From: Protonemura montana
Lineage: Eukaryota > Arthropoda > Insecta > Plecoptera > Nemouridae
Assembly (NCBI GenBank): GCA_947568835.1
Contig: OX387602.1
Coordinates: 14,001,021 to 14,065,020, forward strand
Direction: 5' to 3'
DNA: 64,000 bases
Shown: positions 38,245 through 49,850 of the stretch, piece by piece
Position numbering within the stretch: position 1 is the first letter of the stretch
Layout: each line of letters starts with the position of its first letter
The notes under the pieces: model-generated
Databases searched by the model: none
What the model was told of the DNA's origin: nothing
Seen by the model: the letters and a program-made list of their open reading frames with translations, nothing else
Translations under genes and position numbers: made by a program

Positions 38245-40846
38245 CTAAAAATGCAAAATAAAACGAAAAGTTTGTATTAGTGCGGGAGAGCACTCAAAAG
38301 TGAAGACCGCTTCTGTTTGAAAGAAGTGCTTCGCTAAATTTCAGTTTTATCTAAACAATAAAATACATCGAAATAAAATATTTACTGTCTTTTACCTATT
38401 GTTCTGCTCGGTTGCATCATGGTGCACCAGACTAAGTGAGAACGCGAATTGATTCAAATTACATATATCTGTTAACTGAAGCATGACCCATTGGGATTCC
38501 CGATTTCGAAAGATATTAGAGTTTTAGTTAAAAGCATATTGTGTAATTACGAAATCTTACAGTGGTGCATAGACCAAGATTTAATTTAAGTTTGTATTTA
38601 TAATTGCGCGGACTACACAAAAAATGTATACTCTTCAATTAGACAGATACATTTAATTGTCACTCACGTTGCTTTTGAAGTAAGCAATTAAATTTGTTTT
38701 TAAATTGTAATTGTTCTAAGATTAGCATAAAACAATACATTGGCACAGCGTTACCAACAACAACCACTACCAACGTTACATAAATCATCATTGACAAGCG
38801 TATGCTAGACCTAGCCGATACAACGGATGTGGTCAAAGTGACCCTCACTGAACAGTTCAAAATGAACGATCTAAATTGGATGCGTTGGCTCCCAGATCTA
38901 AAGGATAGCCGCTATATAGATGCAAATAGACACTGCCGACAGACGGGCGAACATTGATAGAATAGTCAAGCGTGCCTTCAAATACAAGTCACAGCCGGAA
39001 AATGTGATTTCCATGGAAAATAGAATCAGTGTATACGGCCTGGCGAGATGTTATGCAGTCGTAGGAAAAGTCCGTGATTTGGAATTGAATGCGTTGGACC
39101 ACAGAGTGAAGCGTGACCTTGAGCTATGTCCGGCGGCACCTCCACCGAAAGTGTATAAGGTTTTTTGAGATGAAATCCGACCAATAACGCTGTAAAACCA
39201 AGGGATTCTCAGACAGGGATAAGAGACTGCTCGAGTCCCATAACGCACTTTTTGGTATTCCTGTCCACTCCCAAGTTATATTGCGCTCATACATTTTTGT
39301 AGAGCGTTTGAAATAAAGGAAGCTCCTGGAATTTTTAGCCTTTTTATCTTTACAGCATTGTCTTTTTTTCTACTTTAATCTCTTCCATTTCTCCCTGACA
39401 TTCTGCTTGACCGTATCATCATTCGTAAAAGTTATAAAATAACGCGTCTCTTCCACAATTCTGATCTCGTCTATAAATGCCAGACATGGCAGTCATCTCC
39501 AAATCTCTCCTTTCAAACTGGATTAAATTAATCTAAAACCTTGTGAGCCACAACTAATCGTATGAATATGAATCAAAGCATGAAATGCGGATATTTATGT
39601 TTGTTCTCTTGGCAAACTGTTAATTGAAACGTGTCCCGCCACTTTGATTAAGCCCGTCCATGCAGCCTCCGCCTTCGGGAGAGTTAGATCGCTACTCTGT
39701 CTCGTTCTTTTGACAATTGCTGCCCTCGGGGACGGAACAATGTCTGATTTTGCGCGGGTTAAGTTGGCGTGGACTTGTGTAAGTTAAGACACATTTGAAA
39801 GTGAGATTTGAAATTGATTGACGTTTTGAGATAACTGTAAGAGCTTACTTGCAGTTCAGAGTTCGCGAAGTATGTGTATAGCTGTAATTATTTATATGTC
39901 TCGAGGGAAGAAGCACACAAATTACTAGAATAATAATGGAGCTGTATTATTAATCCGCTAAGGACACATAATTATTGTTTTTCTTAATGCTGCTCGAAAG
40001 TCGGTGGCATTTATGTGGGGGATGGGGATAATTTCTTTCGAAGAAAATACTCCCTGGAGTTCGTATGATGTATTTGTTTTCCTCTGGCGTCATATGATCT
40101 GGCTTGGTAACCTTTACTGCTGTCTGCTTCCTGGACAAAAAAGTAACAAAGAAATAAAGTGTGAATATAGAGATAAACAGCGAGTAGAATCGGATTATTT
40201 TTCCTGTCAATAACCAATCGAACTTAGAAATGTTTTCCGTAGTCGGAAACGAAAAGTTTTATCAGTGCTCGTCCAGACTGTAACTCGATCAATTGAATAT
40301 TGCTCTCTGTCAAGCATACAATAATCGAATCAAATGGTATGATTGAGGATTTTCATCCATGTACCTACAAATAGAATCAATTCGTGGGTCGTACGTGACG
40401 TAAAATTTTGTATTGCACTTTATTAGAGCTAGTTTTGAAGTTTCGAAATCAAGTTTACAAGCGTTGAATGAAATTAAATGCCCTTTATACGCGGATAGAT
40501 TTTTGTTTGAACGAGAAATGAAATAGAAGACGTATAATTTGAACAACAAATCTACTTACCTATAAAATTCAACGAGACCGTTTGTTCTAAAACTTTACCG
40601 CTGTTGTCGTATTTTATGTTTCTGTGAAATACAACGAAAAATATTTGTTACATCAAAAGGGAACTGCTTGAAAATGGATACATTTATGAAAGGTAATATC
40701 TGCAGACAAAAGAGCTCTTTTCATCTCCAAAGCTTTTAACCACATTCAACTTGAGCAGCAACGGTGCGACTTCAAACAGATGGACGATTTCGTAAATATC
40801 TCCGTTATAGTTCCATTTCGTGCACTCGTCTGGAAAACTGTGTGGC
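38159..40846 (-). CDS. Unidentified gene, 3' exons, probable GPI-anchored product (tentative)
   Basis: Three exon-like blocks on the minus strand. Block A (40846 to about 40700) follows a TTCTCTTCAG acceptor and reads PHSFPDECTKWNYNGDIYE onward with no stop for 49 codons. Block B (40621-40560) has acceptor TTTCACAG and donor ATAG|GTAAGT, and reads NIKYDNSGKVLEQTVSLNFI. Block C (38244-38159) joins B in phase to give AQVPTRIQTTAVAGILALII and then a hydrophobic end with stop, like a GPI signal. AATAAA overlaps the stop codon. B to C fits a canonical intron; A to B does not, as block A has no GT donor in the needed phase. Family unknown. Confidence 0.45.
38802..39168 (+). other. Two overlapping short frames, unidentified
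   Basis: A 52-codon frame (38802-38960, starting MLDLADTTDVVKVTLTEQF) overlaps an 82-codon frame (38920-39168) in another phase. Composition is coding-like, but no family, splice sites or promoter are recognised. It could be a broken retrocopy inside the intron of the tentative minus-strand gene. Confidence 0.2.
40560..40621 (-). CDS. Candidate internal exon
   Basis: 62 bp between a consensus acceptor (TTGTATTTCACAG) and donor (GTAAGTAG). Only one frame is open, and it joins the candidate last exon in phase. Confidence 0.5.
40700..40846 (-). CDS. Candidate internal exon, 3' edge unclear
   Basis: Good acceptor at 40847 and 49 open codons with coding-like composition. The frame closes at a TAA near 40686, and no GT donor in the needed phase lies before it. 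Confidence 0.4.
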
Positions 40847-42300
40847 CTGAAGAGAATATAAGATGATCGGACGCACTTATGGATCTATAAGAAATTGAAT
40901 TTCAGACGAATCTAAGTATAAATCTATACATTCAATTCATGACGTTTTCGGTCGAAAATGTTAGTTATATATTGAATGTGATTCAGTTTCTTTTCTCTAT
41001 GAAATGGACGGCAGAAATAGATGATGGATGCGAGAGATCTTATGTTCCAGGATGATACTCCAAATCTTTGCTCCAAATGGTTTCCTTCGGTCGCAGCTGA
41101 CAACGAGCGCAGCTTGCGCAGCTATAAAGCGAGGACAAAGTCCACATGGAGCATGTTAAAAGATGGGCAGTGACTTCTCACACTCAAAACATCCATTAAA
41201 ATGTCCGGATTCTGTAATATTTACAAGAAATCAAGAGAAAACTTTGCTGTTTTAGCTGACGCTATAAACCTCCTGCTTTTCGGCACGCTTGTGATTTTGA
41301 ATAGTGTCATGTTGACGTCTTGCTAAAAGATGGCGTTTCATATCAAACCTGGACATTTTACGAGGGATTTATGGAAAATTGACTATCAATTGGGTCTTGG
41401 CGGTTTCTCTGGTGTGTTTCTAGCCTGGCTCTAATCAACTGCTACTTCCGGGTAGCACCTTGTATAACGCTATAGATTTAAAATATTTTGCTACAGAACG
41501 TATTACTTTCATGGAACCCAATGTCTTATGTCGCCTAGCAAATCATTTCTGGTCCACATCATTTCCTTCCTTATGTTGTTCTAAATTAACTAACTAAGTT
41601 GCTGGCACAAAACTAAAATTGCTACAAGGAATTTTTCGCAGAAATTTTGCATCAGCATGGAGAAAAAGTTGAGGAATTATTGCTTGAAGCAAAACATTTT
41701 GTGTACATAAACATTTTAATTGATGCACCCTTCAAAGACAATACGTATTATTTTAGGTAACAGTTATATAGGTCATGTTTTTCCATGCACAATATTATAC
41801 TCATGAATAGCATTTGTAAACAATAAAGACAGTGACAGCGAATATTTAAAACTTTAAAATATGCATTATACTTGCTACAACACAGTGCGACGATGGTGAC
41901 TAGAATTTTATTGAACATACATTATCTCATTTATCACATCAAAATATAATTTTATAGAATATATACAGACAATTTGAGTATACTTTATCTACACATTTGT
42001 GGCTGTACAGCCCACGACAGGCTGCTGTCCACGAGAAGAGTTTGCTCCGCATCGCAACAAATCGAGTTATATTTTCTTTATCCGAAAGTCTACATCAATA
42101 CAGCAACCACTCGAGTAACAGTAATCAGTTTATGAACAATGGCTTTCACTTTTCAGTATTTTTTTGACGACACTACGTCGTAAAATGCTTAGGTACAGCG
42201 GCCGCTCGTGAAGTTCCATCCCAAAGGTTCTTCAGCTCTGCAGCTATCCCTCGCGAGTCGCCTCTGGGATTGTACATGCATATATAATCGAATATCATAG
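40847..42300. other. Spacer and GPCR 3' flank
   Basis: Includes the probable 3' UTR of the receptor gene. AATAAA on the minus strand at 41912-41907, about 390 bp past the stop, is a plausible poly(A) signal. No other gene seen. Confidence 0.5.
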
Positions 42301-43578
42301 TTAGTTGTACGCAGCAATTCGTTCCGCTTTCTTTTTTCCGTCGACGTCGAGTACACTCCCGACGCCGTTGCCTCCGTTCATGGCCGTCGTGCAAACGGTT
42401 ATATCTTCCCGATGTTGCATCAACAGTTGTTGCGGGTTCCGACGAACGCTGTGGGTTTGGAATTGAGCCATGCTCGTCGAGTCCCAAGTAGACTTAGAGT
42501 TGAAACGTCGCGACGCCGCTCTATTCGACGCGTTCAAACTCATCGGCCCGCCACGTCCGTTACCATTCGTCTCCTCGTCGCGAAACCAACAGCAGAGTAG
42601 ATAGCGGTTGAAGTGTTTCCGGAAAGCTCCGCTGACGCAGTACAGTGCGATGGGGTTGATGCAAGAATTGATGAAGCTCAGACAGAATGCGATTATGCGG
42701 AAAGTGTGCCAGTATACGTTGTAGTCCTCGTTCATGTTCGGATTCGTGTGGAACCAGATCATGAACAGGTGATGGGGAAAGAAACAAATGGCGAAAATTA
42801 AGACGAAAGCCAAAACGAGCTTAGCCACTTTTCTGCGCGCGCGGATTTGTCGCACTTGTCCGTGCATTTCGCCTGGAATGTTGTGCGTGCTGTGGATCAG
42901 GTGCCGGGCCATCATCACGTAAAAGAAACCGATTATAACGAGGGGAATGGCGTAGTAGACGAAAAACTTCGTGATCACGTTAACTTTTGGATAGATTTCC
43001 CAGTCGAACGGAAACGGATAGCAAGCGACGAATTGTGGATTTTCGATAGGTATGTCTTGCAGATGTGTGAAGATCATCGTGGGGATAGCGCAAATCACAG
43101 CAAAGATCCAAATGCTGATGGCGGTGATGACCGTGAACTTGGTCGCCCGGCTTCCTCCACTATGAAGGGTGCGCATGGGATCAACTATGGCGAAGAAGCG
43201 GTCGGCACTGAGCGCAGTCAAAGTAAACACTGATACACCGATCGAGATATCTTTGACGCTTTCAGACACTTTGCAAATGATTTCACTGAACGGGTAAGAA
43301 GGAATGGTATACACCGTGGAGGTAAACGGCACCGAGGCCACGATTACCAGAAGATCGCCGACTGCGAGACTGAATATGTATGTGTTTGGTACGTTACGCA
43401 TGTTTCTGTGACGCAAAAATATGACAATGAGGGCGCCATTGCCGAGTACCCCGACGAGGAAAATGATCGCGAACACGACGGGCACTATGTAGGTTTCTGG
43501 TCGCTCTTCGTACGGGGTAATAACTTCGGTCCCATTGATGTCTGTGAGGTAGTCACTGGCGTTGAACACCTCATCCAT
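42301..43578 (-). CDS. CCHamide receptor-like neuropeptide GPCR (class A), complete, single exon
   Basis: Plasma-membrane peptide receptor of 425 residues in one open frame. N-glycosylation sites N6 and N15 precede TM1 (about 31-55). Class A landmarks: GN at 47-48, D75, C102 and C187 for the extracellular disulfide, DRF at 126-128 in place of DRY, W157, P212, CFFP at 265-268, and NPIALY at 308-313. Cys329 and Cys330 could be palmitoylated, and a Ser/Asn-rich tail follows. The segments NVPNTYIFSLAVGDLLVIV, VKDISIGVSVFTLTALSADR and the GAFRKHFNRYLLC end closely match the arthropod CCHamide/bombesin-type receptor group. CCHa1-R versus CCHa2-R cannot be decided. No intron interrupts the coding region; 5' UTR exons may exist. 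Confidence 0.92.
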   Translation of the reverse strand: MDEVFNASDYLTDINGTEVITPYEERPETYIVPVVFAIIFLVGVLGNGALIVIFLRHRNMRNVPNTYIFSLAVGDLLVIVASVPFTSTVYTIPSYPFSEIICKVSESVKDISIGVSVFTLTALSADRFFAIVDPMRTLHSGGSRATKFTVITAISIWIFAVICAIPTMIFTHLQDIPIENPQFVACYPFPFDWEIYPKVNVITKFFVYYAIPLVIIGFFYVMMARHLIHSTHNIPGEMHGQVRQIRARRKVAKLVLAFVLIFAICFFPHHLFMIWFHTNPNMNEDYNVYWHTFRIIAFCLSFINSCINPIALYCVSGAFRKHFNRYLLCCWFRDEETNGNGRGGPMSLNASNRAASRRFNSKSTWDSTSMAQFQTHSVRRNPQQLLMQHREDITVCTTAMNGGNGVGSVLDVDGKKKAERIAAYN

Positions 43579-45604
43579 ATTGGCTTGATTAAAGGATGTG
43601 TCTTGATGGTAATTGGCGGCGAGACTGAGTCAACGGTGGCTTAGAAAGACTGTTGAAGGGTTGCTTTAATTGTCGAGTCGAATCGGGAAAATAACGCGTC
43701 ATGCGTAGCGGTGCGTGTTTTCTCGGAAATTTATTCTTGGAGAGTGTTAAGTTTATAACCAAGTTACCTACGCGTGGTTTAGAAAAGATGACTGCATCTA
43801 GTTTTCTTCGGAAAGAAGTTTACCTGGAAAAGAGAGAATGTGAAAGATTAGTGGACTTGTATGCAAATATTTTGTGTCATCGAACAAAAATAGCTCTTGG
43901 AGCTTGCAAAGTGGCGTAAATAATTATATTCAATGAAAAGTTATATTCGAATGATTTGCTTTAGAATTGTTGATTTTGGATCGAAAATTTGTAAATATAC
44001 ATTTCAAGGGAAGTTTTCTGTAGTTAGCATTTGGAATATGAATTCGTCCAGTGTAAGCTAATATACACTGCAACTGACTTAGAGTTTTTACGCTATTAGT
44101 GCGCGACGCTGACTCTTGAAACGTCAACATTTGTGCAAAAAAATTTTAACCCAAAGCTTTAAAGTGCTAGGCGAGTAAAGATCTGCCTCGCAAATTCTAT
44201 TTGAACCTTGGTCATGTATACAAACGAGAAAAGTAACAGAAGAAATAAAAAATACATCATACGTTGTTTATGGTTAAGAGTTATTATCTACCTTTTCGGT
44301 AATGGATTGAACTTCATGAGCGCATAAGCACATCTAGATAAAAAAAAATCGTCACAGAGATCCACAAACTTCTACGGATAAATGCGAAATTACTCTGGAA
44401 AATTACATTTCCCCATTACTGTCCAGAAAAATCCAGGGATGTGTTTTTCTACCAACTGTTGCAACGTTCTGTGTAAATAGCACGCTCCTTTTAAAAATAC
44501 AAAACATGGAAATAGAAATTAATTTGGGAAATGGGTATTTTAACTCGCTTGTGGTTACTGTGGTTACGTAGAATTTAGGAGTTTTGATGTCGACACCCTA
44601 CGAAACTTCGTCTAGAGTTTAGATTCCAGTTTGGTACCACGAACTAGAAATAATCCACGCGTAGGCACTGTTAATTTAGTGCAGATACTGACCGCCACAA
44701 GGCTTTTGTAAAGCTTACCTTGGCAACGTGTTTAGGTCTTAGATTTCGTGAGCAAGGCTAATTTTACTACGGTGCAACGAAATGACTACAAGCTTTTCCG
44801 ACAGCTAGAGATGGAGTCAAGATGTGCCCCCCCTCCCTTTCCCGGATGGTAATTTGATATTGTTTAACGTCACATGCATAATTATATTTACATAGTTATA
44901 TCATTTACATTAAAAATAAGTTGTCACAAAAGTTCTAATGTACAAACATGCTCGACATCGCTTTCCGAAGCTGTTTGATTGATCAGGTAATATAAATGGA
45001 AGAGCTCAATTACAGAGGGAGCGATGTTTTACATGGCGTCTATCACGATGATTATGATGGGATTCTGATGATCTCATTTTAATATTATAATGAGGCAGTA
45101 AAAAAGGAAGTAGGTTGCACAGTTCTGAAAATTACTTCAGATAGGCGGAGAAAATGAAAGATTTAAAGAGCCAGAAAATGAGACGTTCAAGATGACTTCA
45201 AGATAAATCATCTGTTTTTATTCTGTGAAAACTGAATGCTTTTTCTAAGAAGGAAATGCACAGTTCTTTCGTTACGTTTTTATTTAAACTGAAAATATTT
45301 AGATAAAAAGTGCAATTTAGTTCCGTAAACGGCACGATATAAACGTGAAACACGTGATATTGGAAACACATGTCGGCTGCATCCAATTAGAGACTTCCTC
45401 GTCAGTATGGCTACTCATTTCCCACAGTAATTACCAATTAGTGTAAATTTCCATTACCGTTAATTATTTAATGGAGCCGGTTGTTTGATCACTTAGTGGT
45501 CATGAAGCATGCATTTATTTTACTAATCTTACAAGTTTTGTTAGAGTTTCTAGAAACTGACGGGAACATGACTATTGTGTATGTGGTCAGAGAATTTATG
45601 CTAC
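43579..45604. other. Upstream spacer of the GPCR gene
   Basis: AT-rich, with no gene recognised. It would include the receptor promoter, but no clear core elements are seen. Confidence 0.4.
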
Positions 45605-46375
45605 AGTCTAGCTCATGAGAGAAGATACCAGCACAAGGACTGCCCCCTGCATTGATACTGTCTAGCCCTCGAGAGAAGATACCAACACAAGGAGATGCCC
45701 CCTGCATTGATACAGTCTAGCCCATGAGAGAAGATACCAGCACAAGGACTGCCCCCTGCATTAATACAGTCTAGCCCATGAGAGAAGATACCAACACAAG
45801 GACTGCCCCCTGCATTGATACTGTCTAGCCCATGAGAGAAGATACCAGCACAAGGACTGCCCCCTGCATTGATACAGTCTAGCCCATGAGAGAAGATACC
45901 AACACAAGGACTGCCCCCTGTATTGATACTGTCTAGCCCTCGAGAGAAGATACCAACACAAGAACTGCCCCCTGCATTGATACAGTCTAGCCCATGAGAG
46001 AAGATACCAGCACAAGGACTGCCCCCTGCATTGATACAGTCTAGCCCATGAGAGAAGATACCAGCACAAGGACTGCCCCCTGCATTGATACAGTCTAGCC
46101 CATGAGAGAAGATACCAACACAAGGACAGACCCCACAGAAATGCTTCTAGCTTTGGCAGGGTTTCAAAATATTTTTTCTATCTGCAAAATAATCACCAGA
46201 TTGTTATAATTTGTAGAAAAATTCTTAAAATAGCTCGAAAAAAAAAGATCTTAGCAAAAACTTTAAAGCAATATGAAATGACGGACATTAGTGGGAATGA
46301 TTTGTAGTGTTTTAAACATGACAGTTGGCCCACATGACACCCCTTAACGACCAGTGGCGTTTCTGCCGGGAAAGT
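45605..46375 (-). mobile_element. Dispersed element copy 4, with internal minisatellite expansion
   Basis: Read on the minus strand: CCGGCAGAAACGCCACTGG, CATGTGGGCCAACTGTCAT, AACACTACAAATC, CTAATGTCCG, TATTGCTTTAAAG, ATTTTGCAGATAG and ATATTTTGAAACCC, in the same order as copies 1-3. These are followed by the CAGTCCTTGT...CTTCTCTC.TGGGCTAGA segment, repeated ten times here. No coding capacity for a transposase. Confidence 0.8.
45607..46130. repeat. 54-bp minisatellite, ten units
   Basis: Units start at 45607, 45661, 45716, 45770, 45824, 45878, 45932, 45986, 46040 and 46094; all are 54 bp except one of 55, and the last is partial. Because 54 is a multiple of three, 18-residue repeats stay open on the minus strand, but this is not a credible gene. 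Confidence 0.95.
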
Positions 46376-46377
46376 AT

Positions 46378-46385
46378 GTACTCTC

Positions 46386-46454
<69 letters not shown>

Positions 46455-46465
46455 GTATGTATGTT
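46378..46465. repeat. (CT)n microsatellite with CTGT and GTAT flanks
   Basis: About 70 bp of CT with a few CTGT units, then GTATGTATGTATG. It abuts the outer edge of element copy 4. Confidence 0.95.
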
Positions 46466-49400
46466 GTACGATGGCTTTGTTTTGACATTTGGAAATACCG
46501 CCAACAGCTTTAAAGCACAATAGAGTAAATTATCGAATACATGTGCAAATGGCATATGGTGAAATAGCTAATGACCCTCTTCAATTAATCCGTTTTTCTC
46601 GATATTGACACAAATTAATTTGATTATGTCGCAATCCGCTTATGGCTCGTGTTGCATCATACCCCATGTTCTCACTAATACCACAATTTCAACTTTTCTT
46701 TCACTAGTGCCCCATGTCAGAATTATGTTACTCCTTTTTTCAAATCAGATTTTTAACTCGTGAGTTTATTTTAAAGCTGTTACACTGTCATAAAGATATC
46801 AATATCATTTTCTATCCATGTGACATAAAATACATCAGCTAAACTATCGAACTTTGAAGTAGTTAGCATTGTAACTTTTTATGATTTACCCTGGTGGACA
46901 TGCAATTATGAATGCAGCTTGACTGCAATTTATGTCTAGACGAAATATGGTTGAGTTTCGCGTTTTACAAAGCTGAAAATCAAGCGTCAGAGCCTGCGTA
47001 AACCACTAAAGCATTCGCAGTGTTTAACTTTTTTTTAAAGCACATCTGACAAAAAGACAACAGTTCCACATCAAGTAATAAAGGAGTGTAATTATTTACG
47101 CTTCAAATGTAACGCCATGCACATTACAGAACAACTGCCGAGTATGTCGCACAACTTCTTTGACAAGAAACTACAAAGACATGCTATTATCTCATTTCAT
47201 TTTAGCATGAGACTGTCACCATTATAATTTTCCAACGCATCTCTCAGTGATGTTGTCTTAGTCAAAAACAACACCGAAAATTACCGAAAATAAGAACACT
47301 TAAGTGCATTTCAGTGGTTAATTTTCTTAATATTAAGCAGCTGCCTATAAAGATTTTTAATTAATGAAAAACGTCAGCTTGTTTGTGAAAAACAGTCGGG
47401 TTCCTAATTGAAAAGATAGGGAACACTTTCGCCGACAATTTCTCATCATTTTCATTAGGCTGAAAGCATTTTTGTTTGCTGAACAGATGCGTATAGTTTA
47501 GTTGTAGCGTTTTAAGCACTTTTTTTTAGTCGGGTTTACGTGAAATCTATTAACTCTTTTGGACAAGTGTCCGCCCATGTAATTAAAAATGCCACCTATT
47601 TGCACCCACACTTTCTGCCTTGGCACACAGGTTTTCTATAGGTATACACGACCATTGCAATTAGTGGTAATTTAGATTTCACCATACAGGCCTTGGGTGA
47701 AACATGTTTGAACGATGGGTGCATGTCAGCTCGGTCAAGCAATTAGACGAGCACCCTCCTAGTCTTCACCCACGATTAAAATTATTTTACATCATTAAGC
47801 AAGATATATTCCTTCTAATGAGGTCATTGTTTCTACTACCCTTGAATGCTAACGTTAAGGGTAAGCGTAAAAGCTAAGGGTAATTCGAAGTAGGACTGTT
47901 ATTTATTAGAGATCACATAAAAGCTTTGAGTAGAAAATTACAGATAATTAAGATATTTTTCAATAGTATTATTCAAATCAATTGCGGTCCATCTATTTAA
48001 TTTGTTTTTTTTTAGCTCATCGTTAACGAGCATACTCATTAATAATTCATTTAATTTCGTGTAGGAACTCTGATAAGTAAAAATGTCTTATTTTTGCAGC
48101 TGGTACATCTTAAACTTTCATTCATTTAACTTTCTTGTTTTAAACTTCATGTTGCATCGTCATAATAATTGCACCTCACGCTCCAAAAGTTACCAAACTT
48201 CGAGGGTCAAAAAAAGATGTGCATCGATGCACTTGCAACTGCAAACGGCGAACGAAAAATAGAATAAAGTGCCTTAAACGTTACCTATTGCAATTGCATT
48301 CACGTTTCAGTAAATTACATTGTTCCAGAGGGGCTTAAAGTTGTGCTTGAATTGCATCTGACTTGGCTTACTTTATGAGAAGGATTTATTGGTTTGAAAG
48401 TTTTGGGCTTGGCTTTGGGTTGGTCACTTCTATCTAGATCGGCCGACAGCCTTTTCAGTTTAGTAACAATTATAATCTATATTTAATGGAGCTGTAAATC
48501 ACTTTTTCCCCAGTATAACGGTTTGAACTACATATGGACTAAAAATTTGAATCTGCATTTGAGATTTTAACTGTTTTTTCTGTATAAAAAATGATTTACT
48601 TATTTCTACGTTTTTTTGTTACGTTTTAACTGTGCCTAAAAAAATGTTATTAAATAAATTTCCGTTGTCAAAAACTTGTGTTACTTCTGAATTTTGAAAT
48701 TATACTAATATAGAATGCACGTCAACGATCCACGGGATTGCTTTTAATGTTTAAAAAAAATACGCATGGGTTGAGGAAGGGAATAGGAACAATCAAAAGT
48801 AATAACCTCCCCTCGTTAAGTCCCATTAAACAATTTACGGCTAACATTCCAGCGAAGAGTGGGTGATGCTCTTTTGTAATTAGCCACCGTGTGGACCACC
48901 CCTTCATTCTGATTTCTCCACTTATTGATCTATCGCAGTTTAGAAGTTGTACGCCAACTTTATCTGACAGCTTCACGCACTGAATTTGAGAGGAAGAAAT
49001 TCACCGACCGCGTAAAGGGGGCAAAAATATTCGATAAACGCTTAGTGATGCTGTCGCTGGCGAAGGTAATGAAATTTCAAGCGGCTTACTGGCGGGAAAA
49101 GCGATATTTTTATCGAGGAAATTCTTTATAAGGTCACGATTATTATGTGAGTGTGTGCCATAGAACTGGACGTCGTTGGCGATTTCGTTTAAAAATAATA
49201 ATAACGACATAACTTTGTCCTAGTTTACGATGTCTCGTGGATACATGACTGGCAATCATGATCAGTTCGCCGCCACGGCATGACTCAATATCAACTCTTT
49301 ACGAGCTCAAAGATATTTTCATTGCAAATTAATAACTATTACATTTATGGTGTTCAATAGCAAGGTGTGTTTTTATTTTATGGATAGGTAATCCATCACA

Positions 49401-49493
49401 ACAAAGTACAAACGAATAGCTACTCAAAATTAATTGAAATTACACTGTTATTGAAGCTTAAATATGTTTATACTCCGATATTTATACTTTTTT
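46466..49493. other. AT-rich spacer
   Basis: No gene or clear repeat recognised. Frames at 48722-48976 and 48925-49131 show no domain features. Confidence 0.4.
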
Positions 49494-49850
49494 GGGCAGA
49501 GGTGCCCCGGATCGTTTTTGGATGACATGTGGGCCAACTGTCATTTAAAAAACACTAAAAATTATCTCCGCTGATGTCCGCTATTTTATTTTGCCCTAAA
49601 ACTTTTTTTCGTGCCAAGATGTTTTGTTCCTCTAGCTATTATAAAATGTTGTCTACCATTTGTGACAATCTTGGGAATTATTGTGAAGATATAATACTTA
49701 ATTAAGAATACCGCCACTGAAGTAACCAAAGAAACCAATGCTAAATAATAAAAAAATAACCATATCCAAAGTTGCAATAATCTTTGTTAGAAATGCCTTG
49801 GGGGAAATGGGGGGATTTCTTGTGTAGATCTTCTCTGACGGGCTAGATTT
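49494..49850 (+). mobile_element. Dispersed element copy 2 (single-unit form)
   Basis: GGGCAGAGGTGCC, GACATGTGGGCCAACTGTCA, AACACTAAAAAT, CGCTGATGTCCGCTATTTTA, CAATCTTGGGAATTATT and CTTCTCTGACGGGCTAGA, in the same order as the other copies. It is the copy closest in sequence to copy 4. Confidence 0.8.

Noticed and set aside
38660-38860. Minus frame with hydrophobic run MIYVTLVVVVVGNAV
   Set aside because: Reads through AT-rich sequence with GTT/GTA runs, has no splice context with the neighbouring candidate exons, and gives no family match.
42847-43233. 128-codon plus frame opposite the GPCR
   Set aside because: Antisense shadow of the receptor coding region; no features of its own.
45761-46123. 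120-codon minus frame of 18-residue repeats (CWYLLSWARLYQCRGQ)
   Set aside because: It stays open only because the minisatellite unit is 54 bp; one 55-bp unit breaks it, and there is no start context or flanking gene. Tandem repeat DNA, not a protein.
46378-46450. RERERE-type peptide frame across the CT run
   Set aside because: Product of a simple dinucleotide repeat.
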